A stretch of 47,320 bases of DNA from Janthinobacterium sp. SUN073 (GTDB lineage Bacteria; Pseudomonadota; Gammaproteobacteria; Burkholderiales; Burkholderiaceae_D): positions 1 through 47,320 of the forward strand of contig NZ_JAPUBT010000018.1 of NCBI RefSeq assembly GCF_030397665.1, given 5' to 3'. A model generated the notes under the pieces. It made no database searches. It had not been told where the DNA came from and saw nothing but the letters and a program-made list of their open reading frames with translations. Made by a program: the position numbers and the translations under genes. Of this stretch, positions 1-7,628 are shown in pieces (position 1 is the first letter of the stretch; every line of letters starts with the position of its first letter).

Positions 1-3000
1 GCCAAGGCCTCCGATCAAGCCACCCAGCGCACCGCCAATGGCCGCGCCGATAGGGCCGCCCATGAAAGCACCAGCGACGGCGCCGATGCCAGTACCGACA
101 TTCACCGTAGAGTTGCTGCCGTACTGGCCAGAGATCAGTTTCCCGCCCAGCACTCCAGCGGCAATGCCAGCGGCCGCGGCAACCAGCGGCGCAGCTGCTG
201 CGCCAGCCGTCAATGCCGAGCCAGTGCCGGCCATTCCCGCCGAGCCGTATGCAGCTGCAGCAGTACTGGCCTGAGCTGCGGTCAGGCTCATGCCCGTACC
301 AAACGCAGATACCGCCGAGGAGCCGAAAAGATTGCCCAGGGTAGCGATGCCGCCGCCGAGGCCTGCGGCGATTCCGGAGAAACCTTGCGTGGCGATGGTG
401 TAGGCAGTTTTGGCGCTCTGCGCCAGGCTGGCAACACCACCCAGGCCGCCGCCCGAAGCGCCGCCAGTCAGGCCCAGGCCCTCGGCCGAAGCCAGGCCGG
501 CTGCCCCGGCCCCGGACACTGATGCACCGATATTCAGGATCCACTTCTTGATCGTCATCTGGTAAAGCAGGTCGAGCAAACCATTTTTCAGCGTGTCGCG
601 CAAGCGGTCGAAAGCAGACTTGCCCGAATCGAAGATCGACACGAACGTGTCGTGCGCCGTCGTATCGATCGATTCCCACATCTTGCGATTGGCCTCGATC
701 TCTGGCTTGGCCAGCTGGTTGCTGTACCAGGTCGAGTATTGTTCCTGCAGGCGCTTCTGGGCCTCGGTACCATCACCGGCCAGGGCAATGCGCTCTTGCC
801 ACATGGCAGCGTCGATTTTTAGCAGTGCGGCAGCGCGCGCCTTTTCATCAAACAACGATTCGGCAGCAAAGCGGCGGTTCTCGTCGGCCAGCTGGGCGGC
901 ATAGCCCAGCGCCTTGGTCTGCGCCAGTGTGGCCTGCTCGACGCGCACGCGCGCGGCCGCCTCTTCCGTCAGGCGCTTGATCTGGTCCTCGGTGACCGCC
1001 TTGCCGGCCAGTTTCTCCTGAAGCAGGAATTTCTCCAGCGCCGTCTGCTCGCGCACCGCCACCATGGCCAATTCACGTGCGTCGCTGGACTTGCCCATCA
1101 TTTGGTATTCCACCGCCAGCGCCGCCGCGGAGTCCTGGCGCGCCAGCGTGCTTTCCTGAATGCGCGCGGATACGTCCTTTTCCGTGGCACGGGCCTTGGC
1201 GATCTTTTCCTCAGCTGCCAGCTCGTCCAGCGCCGCGCGCGCCACCACCAGGTGCGCATCAGCCAGTTTCAGCTTGCCTGTCTTGATTTCCTCTTCCAGC
1301 TTGATGCGCAGCTTCTGGCTCTCGGTCGCATCGACGTCGGTGGCGTTCTCCAGGCGCCCCGCCTCGATCTTCTCGCGGATGCTGGCGATCAGGGTGGCAT
1401 AGGCTTGCTCTTCTTTTTTCAGCCCGGCTGCCACACCCTTGTCGGCATACTTCAAGTTGATGCGCCCCAGGATGTCGGCGTACTGCTCCGCATTCAAATT
1501 GCGCGTTTTAAGGTCGGCGATCTCGGCGGCGCGCTGCTCTTCACGGGTGGCGTAGGTCTTTTTCCACTCGTTGTAGGCTTCAGCACCTGTGACTTTTGCA
1601 ACATCGGCCGCGCCCTTGGTGGCTTTTGCTTGCTTTTCAATCAATTCGTTAACCTGTTTGTTCAACTCAATCCGCTTGAAAATCGCATCGTCGTTGCTGA
1701 TTCCTGCAAAGTCACCGGTACGCGCATTAAGGTCGCCCATCCTTTTGGTTGCCGCCTCCAGTTGCTTGATGATGGGCAGTTCTTTTTCCGCCTGCTGATT
1801 GGTCAAGCCGAGATTTTTAAGCTGCAGCAGGTTTTTCTGCTTATCAATCTGGGTATCAAGGGCCTTGATAATGCGGGCGTGGGCCTCCTCAAAAGACTCG
1901 GCCGCTTGTTCGTTGGCTTCTTTGGCTGTGTTGCCAAAATGATGCCAGGCCAACGTCAGCGCCCCGATCAGCAGGATTGCCGCACCAAGTGGGCCACCAA
2001 GAAATGCTGTGGCCGCGCTGAGACCTCGCATGGCCCCCGCCAGTACACCGGTGGCCCCGGCGAGGCGCGCTTTTGCTGCCGCCTGCGTGGTATCCGCCAC
2101 TGCAATCTGTTCGCTAATCCTTTTTTGTTGCACACCAAGAATGGCCAACTCTTTCAGCATGGCCGAACGGGCCGCTTCCGCTACAGCTAGTTCCGCCGTA
2201 GAAGTGCGCAGCACCATCAAAGCGTAGCTCTGTGCGCCAGCGGCTTCTGCTGCAACGATAGCGGCCTGGGCCGCACGAATATTTGCCTGAGCTTGGGACA
2301 GGCGCGCAATGGCTTCCGCGCGCGCTTCAACTATCGCCACCTGCGTGACGGCAAGTTGCGCCACTTTCGCGTCGGCTGCTACTACATCAGCCTGCATTTG
2401 CGCCACCGTTGCAGCACGCAGCGCAATGCTCGCCGAAACCTGCTGATACGTTTTAGTCACCCATGTTGTCAACCAGGTACCGATCTGGTACGCAGTCAAA
2501 GTCTTGAGGATAATGACCAAGCCGCCCAAATTCTCAGAAAGAAATCGAATGGCGCCAGTAATAAGCGCCACAGTACCGTTGGCCTGAGCCTGCATGCCGA
2601 AAAACTCCAGCATTTCGTTTTTGAGCACGGTAAAGGCGCCGGAAATCGTTTGAATATTCTTGCTTTCCTCGCGCAGCGACTCCAGCGCCTTCGGCAGCAC
2701 CGTGGCCATGATGTTGGACGTGATCTGTCCCTCACCGGCCATTGCCTTGAGCGCGCCCACCGGCAGGCCCATGCCGTCAGCCAGCGCCTTCATCAGGCGC
2801 GGCGCCGCCTCGTTCACGGCGTTGAATTCCTCGCCGCGCAGCGTGCCCGATGCAAAAGCCTGCGACAGCTGCAGCTGGGCCGACGCCGACTCGGTCGCCG
2901 TGGCGCCGCTCACACGCAGCGCGAGGTTGACGGTCTCGGTGATGGCAGCCACTTGCTTTTGCGTCGTCCCGAGCTCGCGCGTGCCGTTGGCAATTCGGGC

Positions 3001-3321
3001 ATACAGCACCCCCGTGCTGGCCAGATCCTGCTGCGATGTTTTCGCGATCCGCTTCACCGCCTCATAGGAAGCGGCATAATCGGCAACCGACGTCGACGCC
3101 AGGCGCAACTGCGCCGTGAATTTGGCGTATTCATCGGCCATCTTGATGATTTCGGCCAGTCCAGCGCCAATGCCGATACCCGCCAGCGCCGTCTTCATGG
3201 CGTTGGCGGCCGCGTTGATCCTGTCTTGGGTTTCCGTGACGACGCGACGCGCCTGCGTCATATCGGCTTGCAGCCGGGCAATATCTGCCCTCAGGCGAAT
3301 TTCAAGATCACCGACGATCAT
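1..3321 (-). CDS. phage tail tape measure protein (C-terminus outside window)
   Basis: The minus-strand frame is open from ATG at 3321 to the window edge, at least 1107 codons, with no stop. The product sets tail length in siphoviruses and is threaded through the tail tube. The N-terminus reads MIVGDLEIRLRADIARLQAD; about residues 60-270 match the conserved tape-measure domain (for example the stretch LRLASTSVADYAASYEAVKR and the segment LRGEEFNAVNEAAPRLMKAL). The middle is long Ala/Glu/Lys-rich helix and the visible end is Gly/Ala-rich and hydrophobic, as expected for the DNA-ejection region. It follows the tail assembly chaperone genes, the normal order. Two hairpins with T tracts lie directly upstream, so transcription must pass them. 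Shine-Dalgarno is weak (GGA). Confidence 0.9.
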   Translation of the reverse strand, partial: MIVGDLEIRLRADIARLQADMTQARRVVTETQDRINAAANAMKTALAGIGIGAGLAEIIKMADEYAKFTAQLRLASTSVADYAASYEAVKRIAKTSQQDLASTGVLYARIANGTRELGTTQKQVAAITETVNLALRVSGATATESASAQLQLSQAFASGTLRGEEFNAVNEAAPRLMKALADGMGLPVGALKAMAGEGQITSNIMATVLPKALESLREESKNIQTISGAFTVLKNEMLEFFGMQAQANGTVALITGAIRFLSENLGGLVIILKTLTAYQIGTWLTTWVTKTYQQVSASIALRAATVAQMQADVVAADAKVAQLAVTQVAIVEARAEAIARLSQAQANIRAAQAAIVAAEAAGAQSYALMVLRTSTAELAVAEAARSAMLKELAILGVQQKRISEQIAVADTTQAAAKARLAGATGVLAGAMRGLSAATAFLGGPLGAAILLIGALTLAWHHFGNTAKEANEQAAESFEEAHARIIKALDTQIDKQKNLLQLKNLGLTNQQAEKELPIIKQLEAATKRMGDLNARTGDFAGISNDDAIFKRIELNKQVNELIEKQAKATKGAADVAKVTGAEAYNEWKKTYATREEQRAAEIADLKTRNLNAEQYADILGRINLKYADKGVAAGLKKEEQAYATLIASIREKIEAGRLENATDVDATESQKLRIKLEEEIKTGKLKLADAHLVVARAALDELAAEEKIAKARATEKDVSARIQESTLARQDSAAALAVEYQMMGKSSDARELAMVAVREQTALEKFLLQEKLAGKAVTEDQIKRLTEEAAARVRVEQATLAQTKALGYAAQLADENRRFAAESLFDEKARAAALLKIDAAMWQERIALAGDGTEAQKRLQEQYSTWYSNQLAKPEIEANRKMWESIDTTAHDTFVSIFDSGKSAFDRLRDTLKNGLLDLLYQMTIKKWILNIGASVSGAGAAGLASAEGLGLTGGASGGGLGGVASLAQSAKTAYTIATQGFSGIAAGLGGGIATLGNLFGSSAVSAFGTGMSLTAAQASTAAAAYGSAGMAGTGSALTAGAAAAPLVAAAAGIAAGVLGGKLISGQYGSNSTVNVGTGIGAVAGAFMGGPIGAAIGGALGGLIGGLG

Positions 3322-3330
3322 CGCGTATCC

Positions 3331-3357
3331 AATAAAAAAACCGCCTCGCGGGCGGCT
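3331..3357 (-). terminator. intrinsic terminator just upstream of tape measure gene
   Basis: On the minus strand a CCGCC/GGCGG stem with a five-base loop is followed by seven T. It ends about 10 bases before the tape measure start codon, so it would cut that gene off unless it is read through. Confidence 0.65.
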
Positions 3358-3363
3358 GTAACT

Positions 3364-3392
3364 TAATAAAAAAGCCAGCATTTATGCTGGCT
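3364..3392 (-). terminator. intrinsic terminator after secreted-protein gene
   Basis: Minus-strand stem AGCCAGCA/TGCTGGCT with a TAAA loop, followed by TTTTTATT. It lies 19 bases after the stop of the small secreted-protein gene and forms a tandem pair with the hairpin at 3331-3357. Confidence 0.75.
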
Positions 3393-3410
3393 CAATCTGT
3401 GAAATCGTCT

Positions 3411-3797
3411 CTACTTTGCAGTTCGCACCCATTTCGTGCGGTCACACTCGGGGAGTTCGGTCTTTTCTCCCGTCCGCTGAGCCCTACTCGTTGCCAGCGT
3501 ACAGTCGAGTGCATTGCTGTAATAATCAGTATCGGAAATGGGCAACTTAGGCATTGCACATTTATTGGCAGCCATCAGCTGTAAATTACTTTGAATGACA
3601 CTCGCAGATGCCAGCTTTCGCATAAGTCTATTCGACTCGCGCGGAGCGCTATCATCAAAAGCCCCCGACGCACTATAGAACGCTAACTCCTTCACGCCAG
3701 ACTCTACAGCGGAGCCTAGCGTATCGCATGCATTTTTTTGCTGCGCCAGGACAGATCCCGACGCAAAAATCATACCGAGAACGAAAAGTCTAATCAT
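3411..3797 (-). CDS. small predicted secreted protein, probable phage moron
   Basis: 128 aa, family not recognised. The N-terminus is a clear Sec signal: MIRL, a hydrophobic run, then SVLA before QQK, so cleavage near residue 18 would leave a periplasmic protein of about 110 aa with four cysteines (CDTLG, NKCAM, LDCTL, PECDR) that could form disulfides. A good ribosome site (GAGGTG) precedes the ATG. The gene sits between the tail chaperones and the tape measure gene, where a tailed phage needs no extra gene; it has its own terminator and visibly lower GC than its neighbours. This fits a moron, a cargo gene expressed from the prophage. Function cannot be named; superinfection exclusion or altered host envelope are guesses. 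Confidence 0.75.
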   Translation of the reverse strand: MIRLFVLGMIFASGSVLAQQKNACDTLGSAVESGVKELAFYSASGAFDDSAPRESNRLMRKLASASVIQSNLQLMAANKCAMPKLPISDTDYYSNALDCTLATSRAQRTGEKTELPECDRTKWVRTAK

Positions 3798-3826
3798 CTG
3801 CTCACCTCATTGTTTTTAAGAAGGCA

Positions 3827-3832
3827 ATATTA
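3827..3832 (-). promoter_or_regulatory. candidate -10 element for the secreted-protein gene
   Basis: The minus strand reads TAATAT about 30 bases before the start codon in an AT-rich gap. No convincing -35 hexamer is seen, so this is tentative. Confidence 0.3.
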
Positions 3833-3861
3833 CACCAATGAAAACGAGCGGTATTTTTCGC

Positions 3862-3990
3862 TTACTGCAGGAATAGCTTCAGCGTCAACGCGAGTCCAGC
3901 GCATGCCGAGCCAATAGCAATTCCGATTGCGGCAATCACTGCCGCTGCAGCAAGGCGCTTACCGACAATCCCGGCATCCTTTTGGTTCAT
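3862..3990 (-). CDS. 42-aa single-pass membrane protein
   Basis: A small gene with a strong ribosome site (GGAGG, 5 bases before ATG). The product starts MNQKDAGIVGKRLAAAA and continues as one hydrophobic helix of about 23 residues (roughly 13-36), ending LTLKLFLQ. It lies between the chaperone terminator and the secreted-protein gene, so the two may form a pair of inserted cargo genes. A single short transmembrane helix could be a holin-like or exclusion peptide, but the place is not that of a lysis gene and no family is recognised. Confidence 0.6.
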   Translation of the reverse strand: MNQKDAGIVGKRLAAAAVIAAIGIAIGSACAGLALTLKLFLQ

Positions 3991-4067
3991 CTTTCCCTCC
4001 ACCTTCACTTTATTTTTCGGGGTATACTTCATGTATATTCACTTTCAAGTCGAGATTGAATGCTGAA

Positions 4068-4108
4068 TAAAAAAAGCCCGATACGTTTGCCGCGTTCGGG
4101 CTTTTTGC
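4068..4108 (-). terminator. intrinsic terminator after tail assembly chaperone
   Basis: Stem AAAAAGCCCGA/TCGGGCTTTTT flanks a short loop and works on both strands. It begins 11 bases after the stop of the chaperone's frameshifted part and separates the tail chaperone from the inserted small genes. Confidence 0.8.
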
Positions 4109-4118
4109 TTTTCCCCTG

Positions 4119-4541
4119 CTATTCAAGGAACAACTCCAGGGCCCGTGCTGATGCACGGTCGGCGCTGACGCGAACGGCAACCGATCCACCCCACGGCGGT
4201 GGGCAATCCCTCTCGGTAGCGCGGTGCGATTCGGCCAGGTAGTCGACAGACAAGCGTCGCAGCAGGCGCGCCTCCCACGGTTCCAGTTCGAAGCCGCGCG
4301 CCGCCTGCCATGCGGCCATCTCGGCAAAGGTCACCGGCCCGGCCCCCATGCCAGCGGCAACGGTCGGCCCCAGCTCGTAGAGGTAGGCGATCAGGTATTC
4401 ACCCTCGTCGAACGGTGGCATTTCAATTTCGCCACCGTCGCGCTCGATACGCTCGCGGCGTGACAGCTTGGCGGCATCGGCGCGCGCGCCCGGCGAAGCC
4501 TCGGGCACGGCGCCGAGCCAGGCGCTGTGCCGGACGAACAA
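4119..4541 (-). CDS. tail assembly chaperone, C-terminal part made by -1 frameshift (gpT-like)
   Basis: About 140 codons in the -1 frame relative to the upstream chaperone gene. The first possible start is a TTG with no ribosome site; instead the frame is open back through a slippery heptamer at 4568-4574, where it continues as FYETLGDELSLFVRHSAW. The fused product would be 284 aa. In lambda and HK97-like phages the short form and the rarer frameshifted form together coat the tape measure protein and recruit tail tube subunits. Position between tail tube and tape measure genes agrees. The 4541 boundary is only the first start-like codon; the real reading starts at the slip site. Confidence 0.75.
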   Translation of the reverse strand: MFVRHSAWLGAVPEASPGARADAAKLSRRERIERDGGEIEMPPFDEGEYLIAYLYELGPTVAAGMGAGPVTFAEMAAWQAARGFELEPWEARLLRRLSVDYLAESHRATERDCPPPWGGSVAVRVSADRASARALELFLE

Positions 4542-4543
4542 AC

Positions 4544-4972
4544 TTAGTTCGTCGCCGAGGGTTTCGTAAAATTTGCCCAGTCACTCAGATGGGCGTTGAC
4601 TTGGGCAGGGATGAAGCCGATGGTCTCGTCCAGGTACACCGCCTTGTGCAGCGCGGCGCCGACGAGGTCGTCGTAGCTGATGTTCTCGAACGAATGCGTG
4701 AGCGAGGCCAGCTTTTCAGCACTTTCCTGCGCTTGGTCCTCCGCCGACTGATCTTCCTTGCCTTTTTTCTTCAGGCGGGTGAACAGCTTGTTGTTGCTGG
4801 CCGCCTGCACTTGGGCGTACTGCTTGGAACCTGGGCCGTACAGGTTGACGCGCATCGGTTTGCTCTTGTCCGGGTTGCCGTCGGCACCATCGGCGTACAT
4901 CAGGTCGTCATTGGCGTCCTTCAGATGCAAGGTGCTGGTGGCGGCGACTGCGAATTTTTTGATATTGGACAT
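4544..4972 (-). CDS. tail assembly chaperone, short form (gpG-like)
   Basis: 142 aa, starting MSNIKKFAVAAT at an ATG with AAAGG upstream. Acidic and Gln/Ala-rich in the middle (KEDQSAEDQAQESAEK), ending KPSATN. It lies between the tail tube and tape measure genes, the fixed place of the tail chaperone. Codons 133-135 carry the heptamer A AAT TTT in the correct phase, 7 codons before the stop, so part of the ribosomes should shift into the next frame and make the longer protein. The open frame extends further upstream, but the ATG at 4972 has the ribosome site and follows an intergenic hairpin. Confidence 0.8.
   Translation of the reverse strand: MSNIKKFAVAATSTLHLKDANDDLMYADGADGNPDKSKPMRVNLYGPGSKQYAQVQAASNNKLFTRLKKKGKEDQSAEDQAQESAEKLASLTHSFENISYDDLVGAALHKAVYLDETIGFIPAQVNAHLSDWANFTKPSATN
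4568..4574 (-). promoter_or_regulatory. -1 ribosomal frameshift site A AAT TTT
   Basis: The heptamer follows the X XXY YYZ rule (A AAT TTT) and is in phase with the chaperone frame counted from ATG 4972 (AAT is codon 134). After a -1 slip the next codons read TAC GAA ACC and stay open to 4119. A TGA in the -1 frame lies just upstream, so the -1 frame can only be entered at or after this point. Confidence 0.8.
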
Positions 4973-5013
4973 GGTGAAGCCTTTCTTCGAGGGAAATAAA
5001 AATGCCCGTGCCA

Positions 5014-5046
5014 GGTCCGCCCGCCCCTCGAAGGGCGAAGCGGACC
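5014..5046 (-). terminator. strong hairpin between tail tube and chaperone genes
   Basis: Outer stem GGTCCGC/GCGGACC and inner stem CGCCC/GGGCG. On the minus strand a T-rich run (ATTTTTATT) follows only about 11 bases later, so it is a weak terminator at best or an RNA stability element. Confidence 0.4.
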
Positions 5047-5087
5047 AAGTCGGTGCTGAGGTGGCCTGTGGCCGTGATGGTTGCCGC

Positions 5088-5540
5088 TTACGCGGTGAGG
5101 GTATCGGTCTGGCGCAGCAGGGTGAAGGCGCCCTTGACGGTGTCGTTACTGGTGCCCAAGTTTTCGATGAACTTGGAAACCTGCGCCGTGAAGTAGCGCA
5201 CGCCGCCACCCTGTTTTTCCACCTTGAAGGCGGGGACGGTGTAGTTGTTGGCCGCCGCTTCGATGATGATCTGGCCGGCGTCGTCTTCGACCCAGGCACA
5301 TTCCATTTCGGCGTTCGGCAGCTTGTAACTGCCTTTTTTCTCGCGGTCGTGCGCACTGCCCACCGTAGCCAGTGTGGAGGTGCTGTATTCGCGGCCTTTT
5401 ACGCCGCCAACACTGGTGATGTCACCGACTTCGACCCAGGCGAGCGCCGCGAAGGCGGCCACCGTATTGTCTGCCGGCCGGGTCGCGCAGACAAACAGCT
5501 TGGTGCCGGCGACTGTCTCAAAATCATTGGGGAATGCCAT
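5088..5540 (-). CDS. phage major tail tube protein
   Basis: 150 aa from the ATG at 5540 (MAFPNDFETVAGTKLFVCAT); GAAAGG lies just upstream, which favours it over a start three codons earlier. The sequence, length and place between tail terminator and chaperone genes fit the lambda gpV/HK97-type tail tube subunit, which stacks in rings to form the non-contractile tail. The central region GSAHDREKKGSYKLPNAEME and the following beta-rich segment are typical of the family. A terminator-like hairpin separates it from the gene before. Confidence 0.8.
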   Translation of the reverse strand: MAFPNDFETVAGTKLFVCATRPADNTVAAFAALAWVEVGDITSVGGVKGREYSTSTLATVGSAHDREKKGSYKLPNAEMECAWVEDDAGQIIIEAAANNYTVPAFKVEKQGGGVRYFTAQVSKFIENLGTSNDTVKGAFTLLRQTDTLTA

Positions 5541-5553
5541 TTTGATACCTTTC

Positions 5554-5594
5554 AATAAAAAAAGCCCGCACGCAGATTGCGATACGGGCGGGCT
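5554..5594 (-). terminator. intrinsic terminator before tail tube gene
   Basis: Minus strand: AGCCCGC/GCGGGCT stem followed by TTTTTTTATT. The T tract runs directly into the ribosome site of the tail tube gene. Confidence 0.7.
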
Positions 5595-5613
5595 AGAAAA
5601 CCTGTTGAAACTG

Positions 5614-6021
5614 CTAATTTGCTTCGACGAAAACCACTTTGAAGTCGCGCGACTGCTGATAAACGCCGGCCTCGTCGTCAGTCATGTCCGGGCCGACCAC
5701 ATCGCGCATCACGCTGCGCACGGCAACGCCGGCCACCGTTCCGGTATGCGCACCCGCGCCCAGCCTGGCCGCCTGCAGCACGGCCTTCTGGTCCGGATAG
5801 GTGCTGGCGTGCACGGTGACCTGGACGCGCGCGGTCACCTGGACGGTACGCTGGCCCCGCGACACGGTCGGCAGTTCAACCCGGCTGATCTCGGCCAGGC
5901 AGATGGCCGGCAGCGGCATGCCCTGCGGCACGGTACCGGCCACGATGCGCGCCGCCGGCACCAGGGCCAGCACCGGCGCATGCACGGCCAGTAGCGCGCG
6001 GATCACTTTGACGGCGCTCAT
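5614..6021 (-). CDS. DUF3168-type tail terminator/completion protein
   Basis: 135 aa, MSAVKVIRALLAVHAPVLAL. The pattern of a short helical start, an RIVAG...VPQG.PLPAI stretch and a C-terminal QQSRDFKVVF strand fits DUF3168, the tail terminator that caps the tail tube and joins it to the head. It overlaps the preceding small gene by ATGA (translation coupling) and stands after the gp10-like gene, as in HK97-type phages. Confidence 0.75.
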   Translation of the reverse strand: MSAVKVIRALLAVHAPVLALVPAARIVAGTVPQGMPLPAICLAEISRVELPTVSRGQRTVQVTARVQVTVHASTYPDQKAVLQAARLGAGAHTGTVAGVAVRSVMRDVVGPDMTDDEAGVYQQSRDFKVVFVEAN

Positions 6022-6239
6022 TTCTTGGCGCGTGCCTTGCGGGCGGGCGCGGCCGGCGCCTGGTCGCTGGCGGTGGCGGCGTCGATGACTTCGGCGGCCT
6101 CGGCGCGGCGGATGTAGGCAGCAGCACGGCGCTGGCCGCGCGCGGCGTCGGTCATGGTGTATTCGGTACCGGCCTGCAGCTCGATCACGGTCACGCCGTC
6201 GATCGAGCCGGGAATGGTTTTCAGCATCTTGATTTTCAT
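6018..6239 (-). CDS. small phage protein of unknown function
   Basis: 73 aa from ATG 6239 (MKIKMLKTIPGSIDGVTVIE), with AGGA upstream. The N-terminal half is a short beta-like domain and the C-terminus is Ala/Lys/Arg-rich and probably disordered (AAPARKARAKK). It lies between the gp10-like and tail terminator genes and overlaps the latter by ATGA. Short proteins with this start occur in head-tail modules; no activity is known to me. Confidence 0.65.
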   Translation of the reverse strand: MKIKMLKTIPGSIDGVTVIELQAGTEYTMTDAARGQRRAAAYIRRAEAAEVIDAATASDQAPAAPARKARAKK

Positions 6240-6246
6240 GGTGGTC

Positions 6247-6735
6247 CTAATCGGTTTCGGCCGCCGGCACATTGATGCCCTCGGCAGTCAGGCGCTTGCG
6301 GATCTGCGCGCCCACGGCGGCGATGGCGGCATCGGGCTTGGTGTCGAACGCCGGCCGCATGTATGGGTGCGGCTTGGCGCCAGGGTGGTCCACCACCATG
6401 GCGCGGGTCTGGCCGATGACCAGGGCGCCTTTTTTCTTCGGCACGATCTTGTGCGGCTTGGTGCCGAACTCGACCATGGGGCCGTACCAGGCGCGCTTGT
6501 TGCCGACGCGCACGGATGCCGTGACCCGGCCACCCTTTGCTTTCGTGACCACGCGCACGCTACGGCGCAGCTCGCCACTTTCAACGGGGATGTTCTCCTG
6601 CACCTCGGCCTTGAATACGTTGGCGCCCTGGCGCAACGCCGAACGCATGATGTTGCGCTCGATCTTGGCTGGTAAGGACTTGAGGAAATCGTCCAGCGCC
6701 TTGCCGCCGTTGATATTACGGTCATCTGCCATCAT
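6247..6735 (-). CDS. HK97 gp10-family head-tail protein
   Basis: 162 aa from the ATG at 6735 (MMADDRNINGGKALDDFLKS). Family marks are a helical start (LPAKIERNIMRSALRQGANV), the VPVESGELRRS-like segment (here IPVESGELRRSVRV), and WYGPMVEFGT followed by PHPYMRPAFD, typical of HK97 gp10, a tail completion component. The start overlaps the head closure stop (ATGA). A second ATG one codon later is also possible. Confidence 0.8.
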   Translation of the reverse strand: MMADDRNINGGKALDDFLKSLPAKIERNIMRSALRQGANVFKAEVQENIPVESGELRRSVRVVTKAKGGRVTASVRVGNKRAWYGPMVEFGTKPHKIVPKKKGALVIGQTRAMVVDHPGAKPHPYMRPAFDTKPDAAIAAVGAQIRKRLTAEGINVPAAETD

Positions 6736-7079
6736 TGCCCCTGGGTTGAATACTGCTCGATCGTCATTTCCAGCCATTCCCGACGGCCAATCTCGGCCGG
6801 GCCGCCAACGATCTGGAAAACCACGTCGGTATCACCATGCAGCGTGATGCGCATGTCGGAGGTAATGCCGCGCAGGTAGCGCATGCGCAGGCGCGCCGGG
6901 CGCGTGGCCACGGCCAAGCCTTCTTGCACCGTTTCGGATTTGCTGGGCAAGGCTTCCTTCACCTGGGCCGGCACGCGCGTGGCGAACGGCGCCCAGCCGC
7001 CGGGCTGCGGCCCATACTCGCCCTCGACCATGCCCGGGCGCTCGATGGTGATGCGGCGGTCCAACTGGCCTGCGCGCAT
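6732..7079 (-). CDS. phage head closure protein
   Basis: 115 aa. MRAGQLDRRITIERP is the hallmark start of the SPP1 gp16/HK97 head-tail joining family, followed by the WAPFATRVPAQVKEAL and MRITLHGDTDVVFQIVG beta strands. The protein closes the connector after DNA packaging. It starts at the stop of the connector gene and overlaps the gp10-like gene by four bases. Confidence 0.85.
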   Translation of the reverse strand: MRAGQLDRRITIERPGMVEGEYGPQPGGWAPFATRVPAQVKEALPSKSETVQEGLAVATRPARLRMRYLRGITSDMRITLHGDTDVVFQIVGGPAEIGRREWLEMTIEQYSTQGQ

Positions 7080-7420
7080 CAGACGCCATTCCCGATGCGG
7101 TGCGGGCGCAGCAGGTCTTTCGAGCTCAGCGGCAACCGCGCCACCGACACGGCCAGCACGCTGTCCTCGCGGTTCTCGTACATGTCGCCGAAGATCTTCA
7201 ACATGCCGAGCTTGATATCGTCCTCGATTACCATCGGAAACTCGCCAGCGGTACCGGCCGCGATTGCCGCATCCATGGCGGCAATCTCGGCGAACACCTG
7301 GCGGTTCAGATAGACCAGCGCGGCGCGCTCAGCGGCCGACAGGATCAGGCCGATCACGGCGTCCTCATCGTTGCCGACGATGCGCTGGTAGCCCTTGGCC
7401 AGTTCAGGTGTCAGGAACAT
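7079..7420 (-). CDS. head-tail connector protein (gp6-like)
   Basis: 113 aa, MFLTPELAKGYQRIVGNDED, helical throughout, ending LLRPHRIGNGV. The VYLNRQVF segment followed by LGMLKIFGDMYENRED is typical of gp6-like connector proteins that form a ring below the portal. It sits between capsid/small gene and head closure gene as in HK97. Confidence 0.75.
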   Translation of the reverse strand: MFLTPELAKGYQRIVGNDEDAVIGLILSAAERAALVYLNRQVFAEIAAMDAAIAAGTAGEFPMVIEDDIKLGMLKIFGDMYENREDSVLAVSVARLPLSSKDLLRPHRIGNGV

Positions 7421-7423
7421 GGA

Positions 7424-7576
7424 TTACTTATCCTTTTTCTTCGACTCGGGCACTTCGAGCACTTCCAGGCTCTGCGCCGCATCGATCAACTCGGACGGGC
7501 ACTCGTCGCCCGGCTGGAACGTGGTCGGGTAGATTTCGCCGTCGCGCACGCCACGGAACTCTTTGCTGAAAATCAT
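7424..7576 (-). CDS. small phage protein in head-tail module
   Basis: 50 aa: MIFSKEFRGVRDGEIYPTTF then PGDECPSELIDAA and a lysine-rich end (ESKKKDK). A ribosome site GAAAGGAAT precedes the ATG. The gene lies between capsid and connector genes; small proteins of this kind are common there in HK97-type prophages. No function is known to me. Confidence 0.7.
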   Translation of the reverse strand: MIFSKEFRGVRDGEIYPTTFQPGDECPSELIDAAQSLEVLEVPESKKKDK

Positions 7577-7595
7577 GGTAATTCCTTTCAAGGGA

Positions 7596-7622
7596 TGCGC
7601 CGGACCAGGCCGGCCCGGCGCA
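7596..7622 (-). other. intergenic hairpin after capsid gene
   Basis: TGCGCCGG/CCGGCGCA stem, no T tract on either side. It could protect the 3' end of the abundant capsid mRNA or set capsid versus connector expression; this is inference. Confidence 0.5.
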
Positions 7623-7628
7623 CGGGGT

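Noticed and set aside
1102..3366. Long plus-strand frames of 362 and 357 codons
   Set aside because: They lie opposite the tape measure gene, whose minus-strand frame has the family signature; no ribosome sites or similarity.
3862..3990. Holin of the lysis module
   Set aside because: Single short helix, no endolysin or spanin next to it; lysis genes should lie left of the window.
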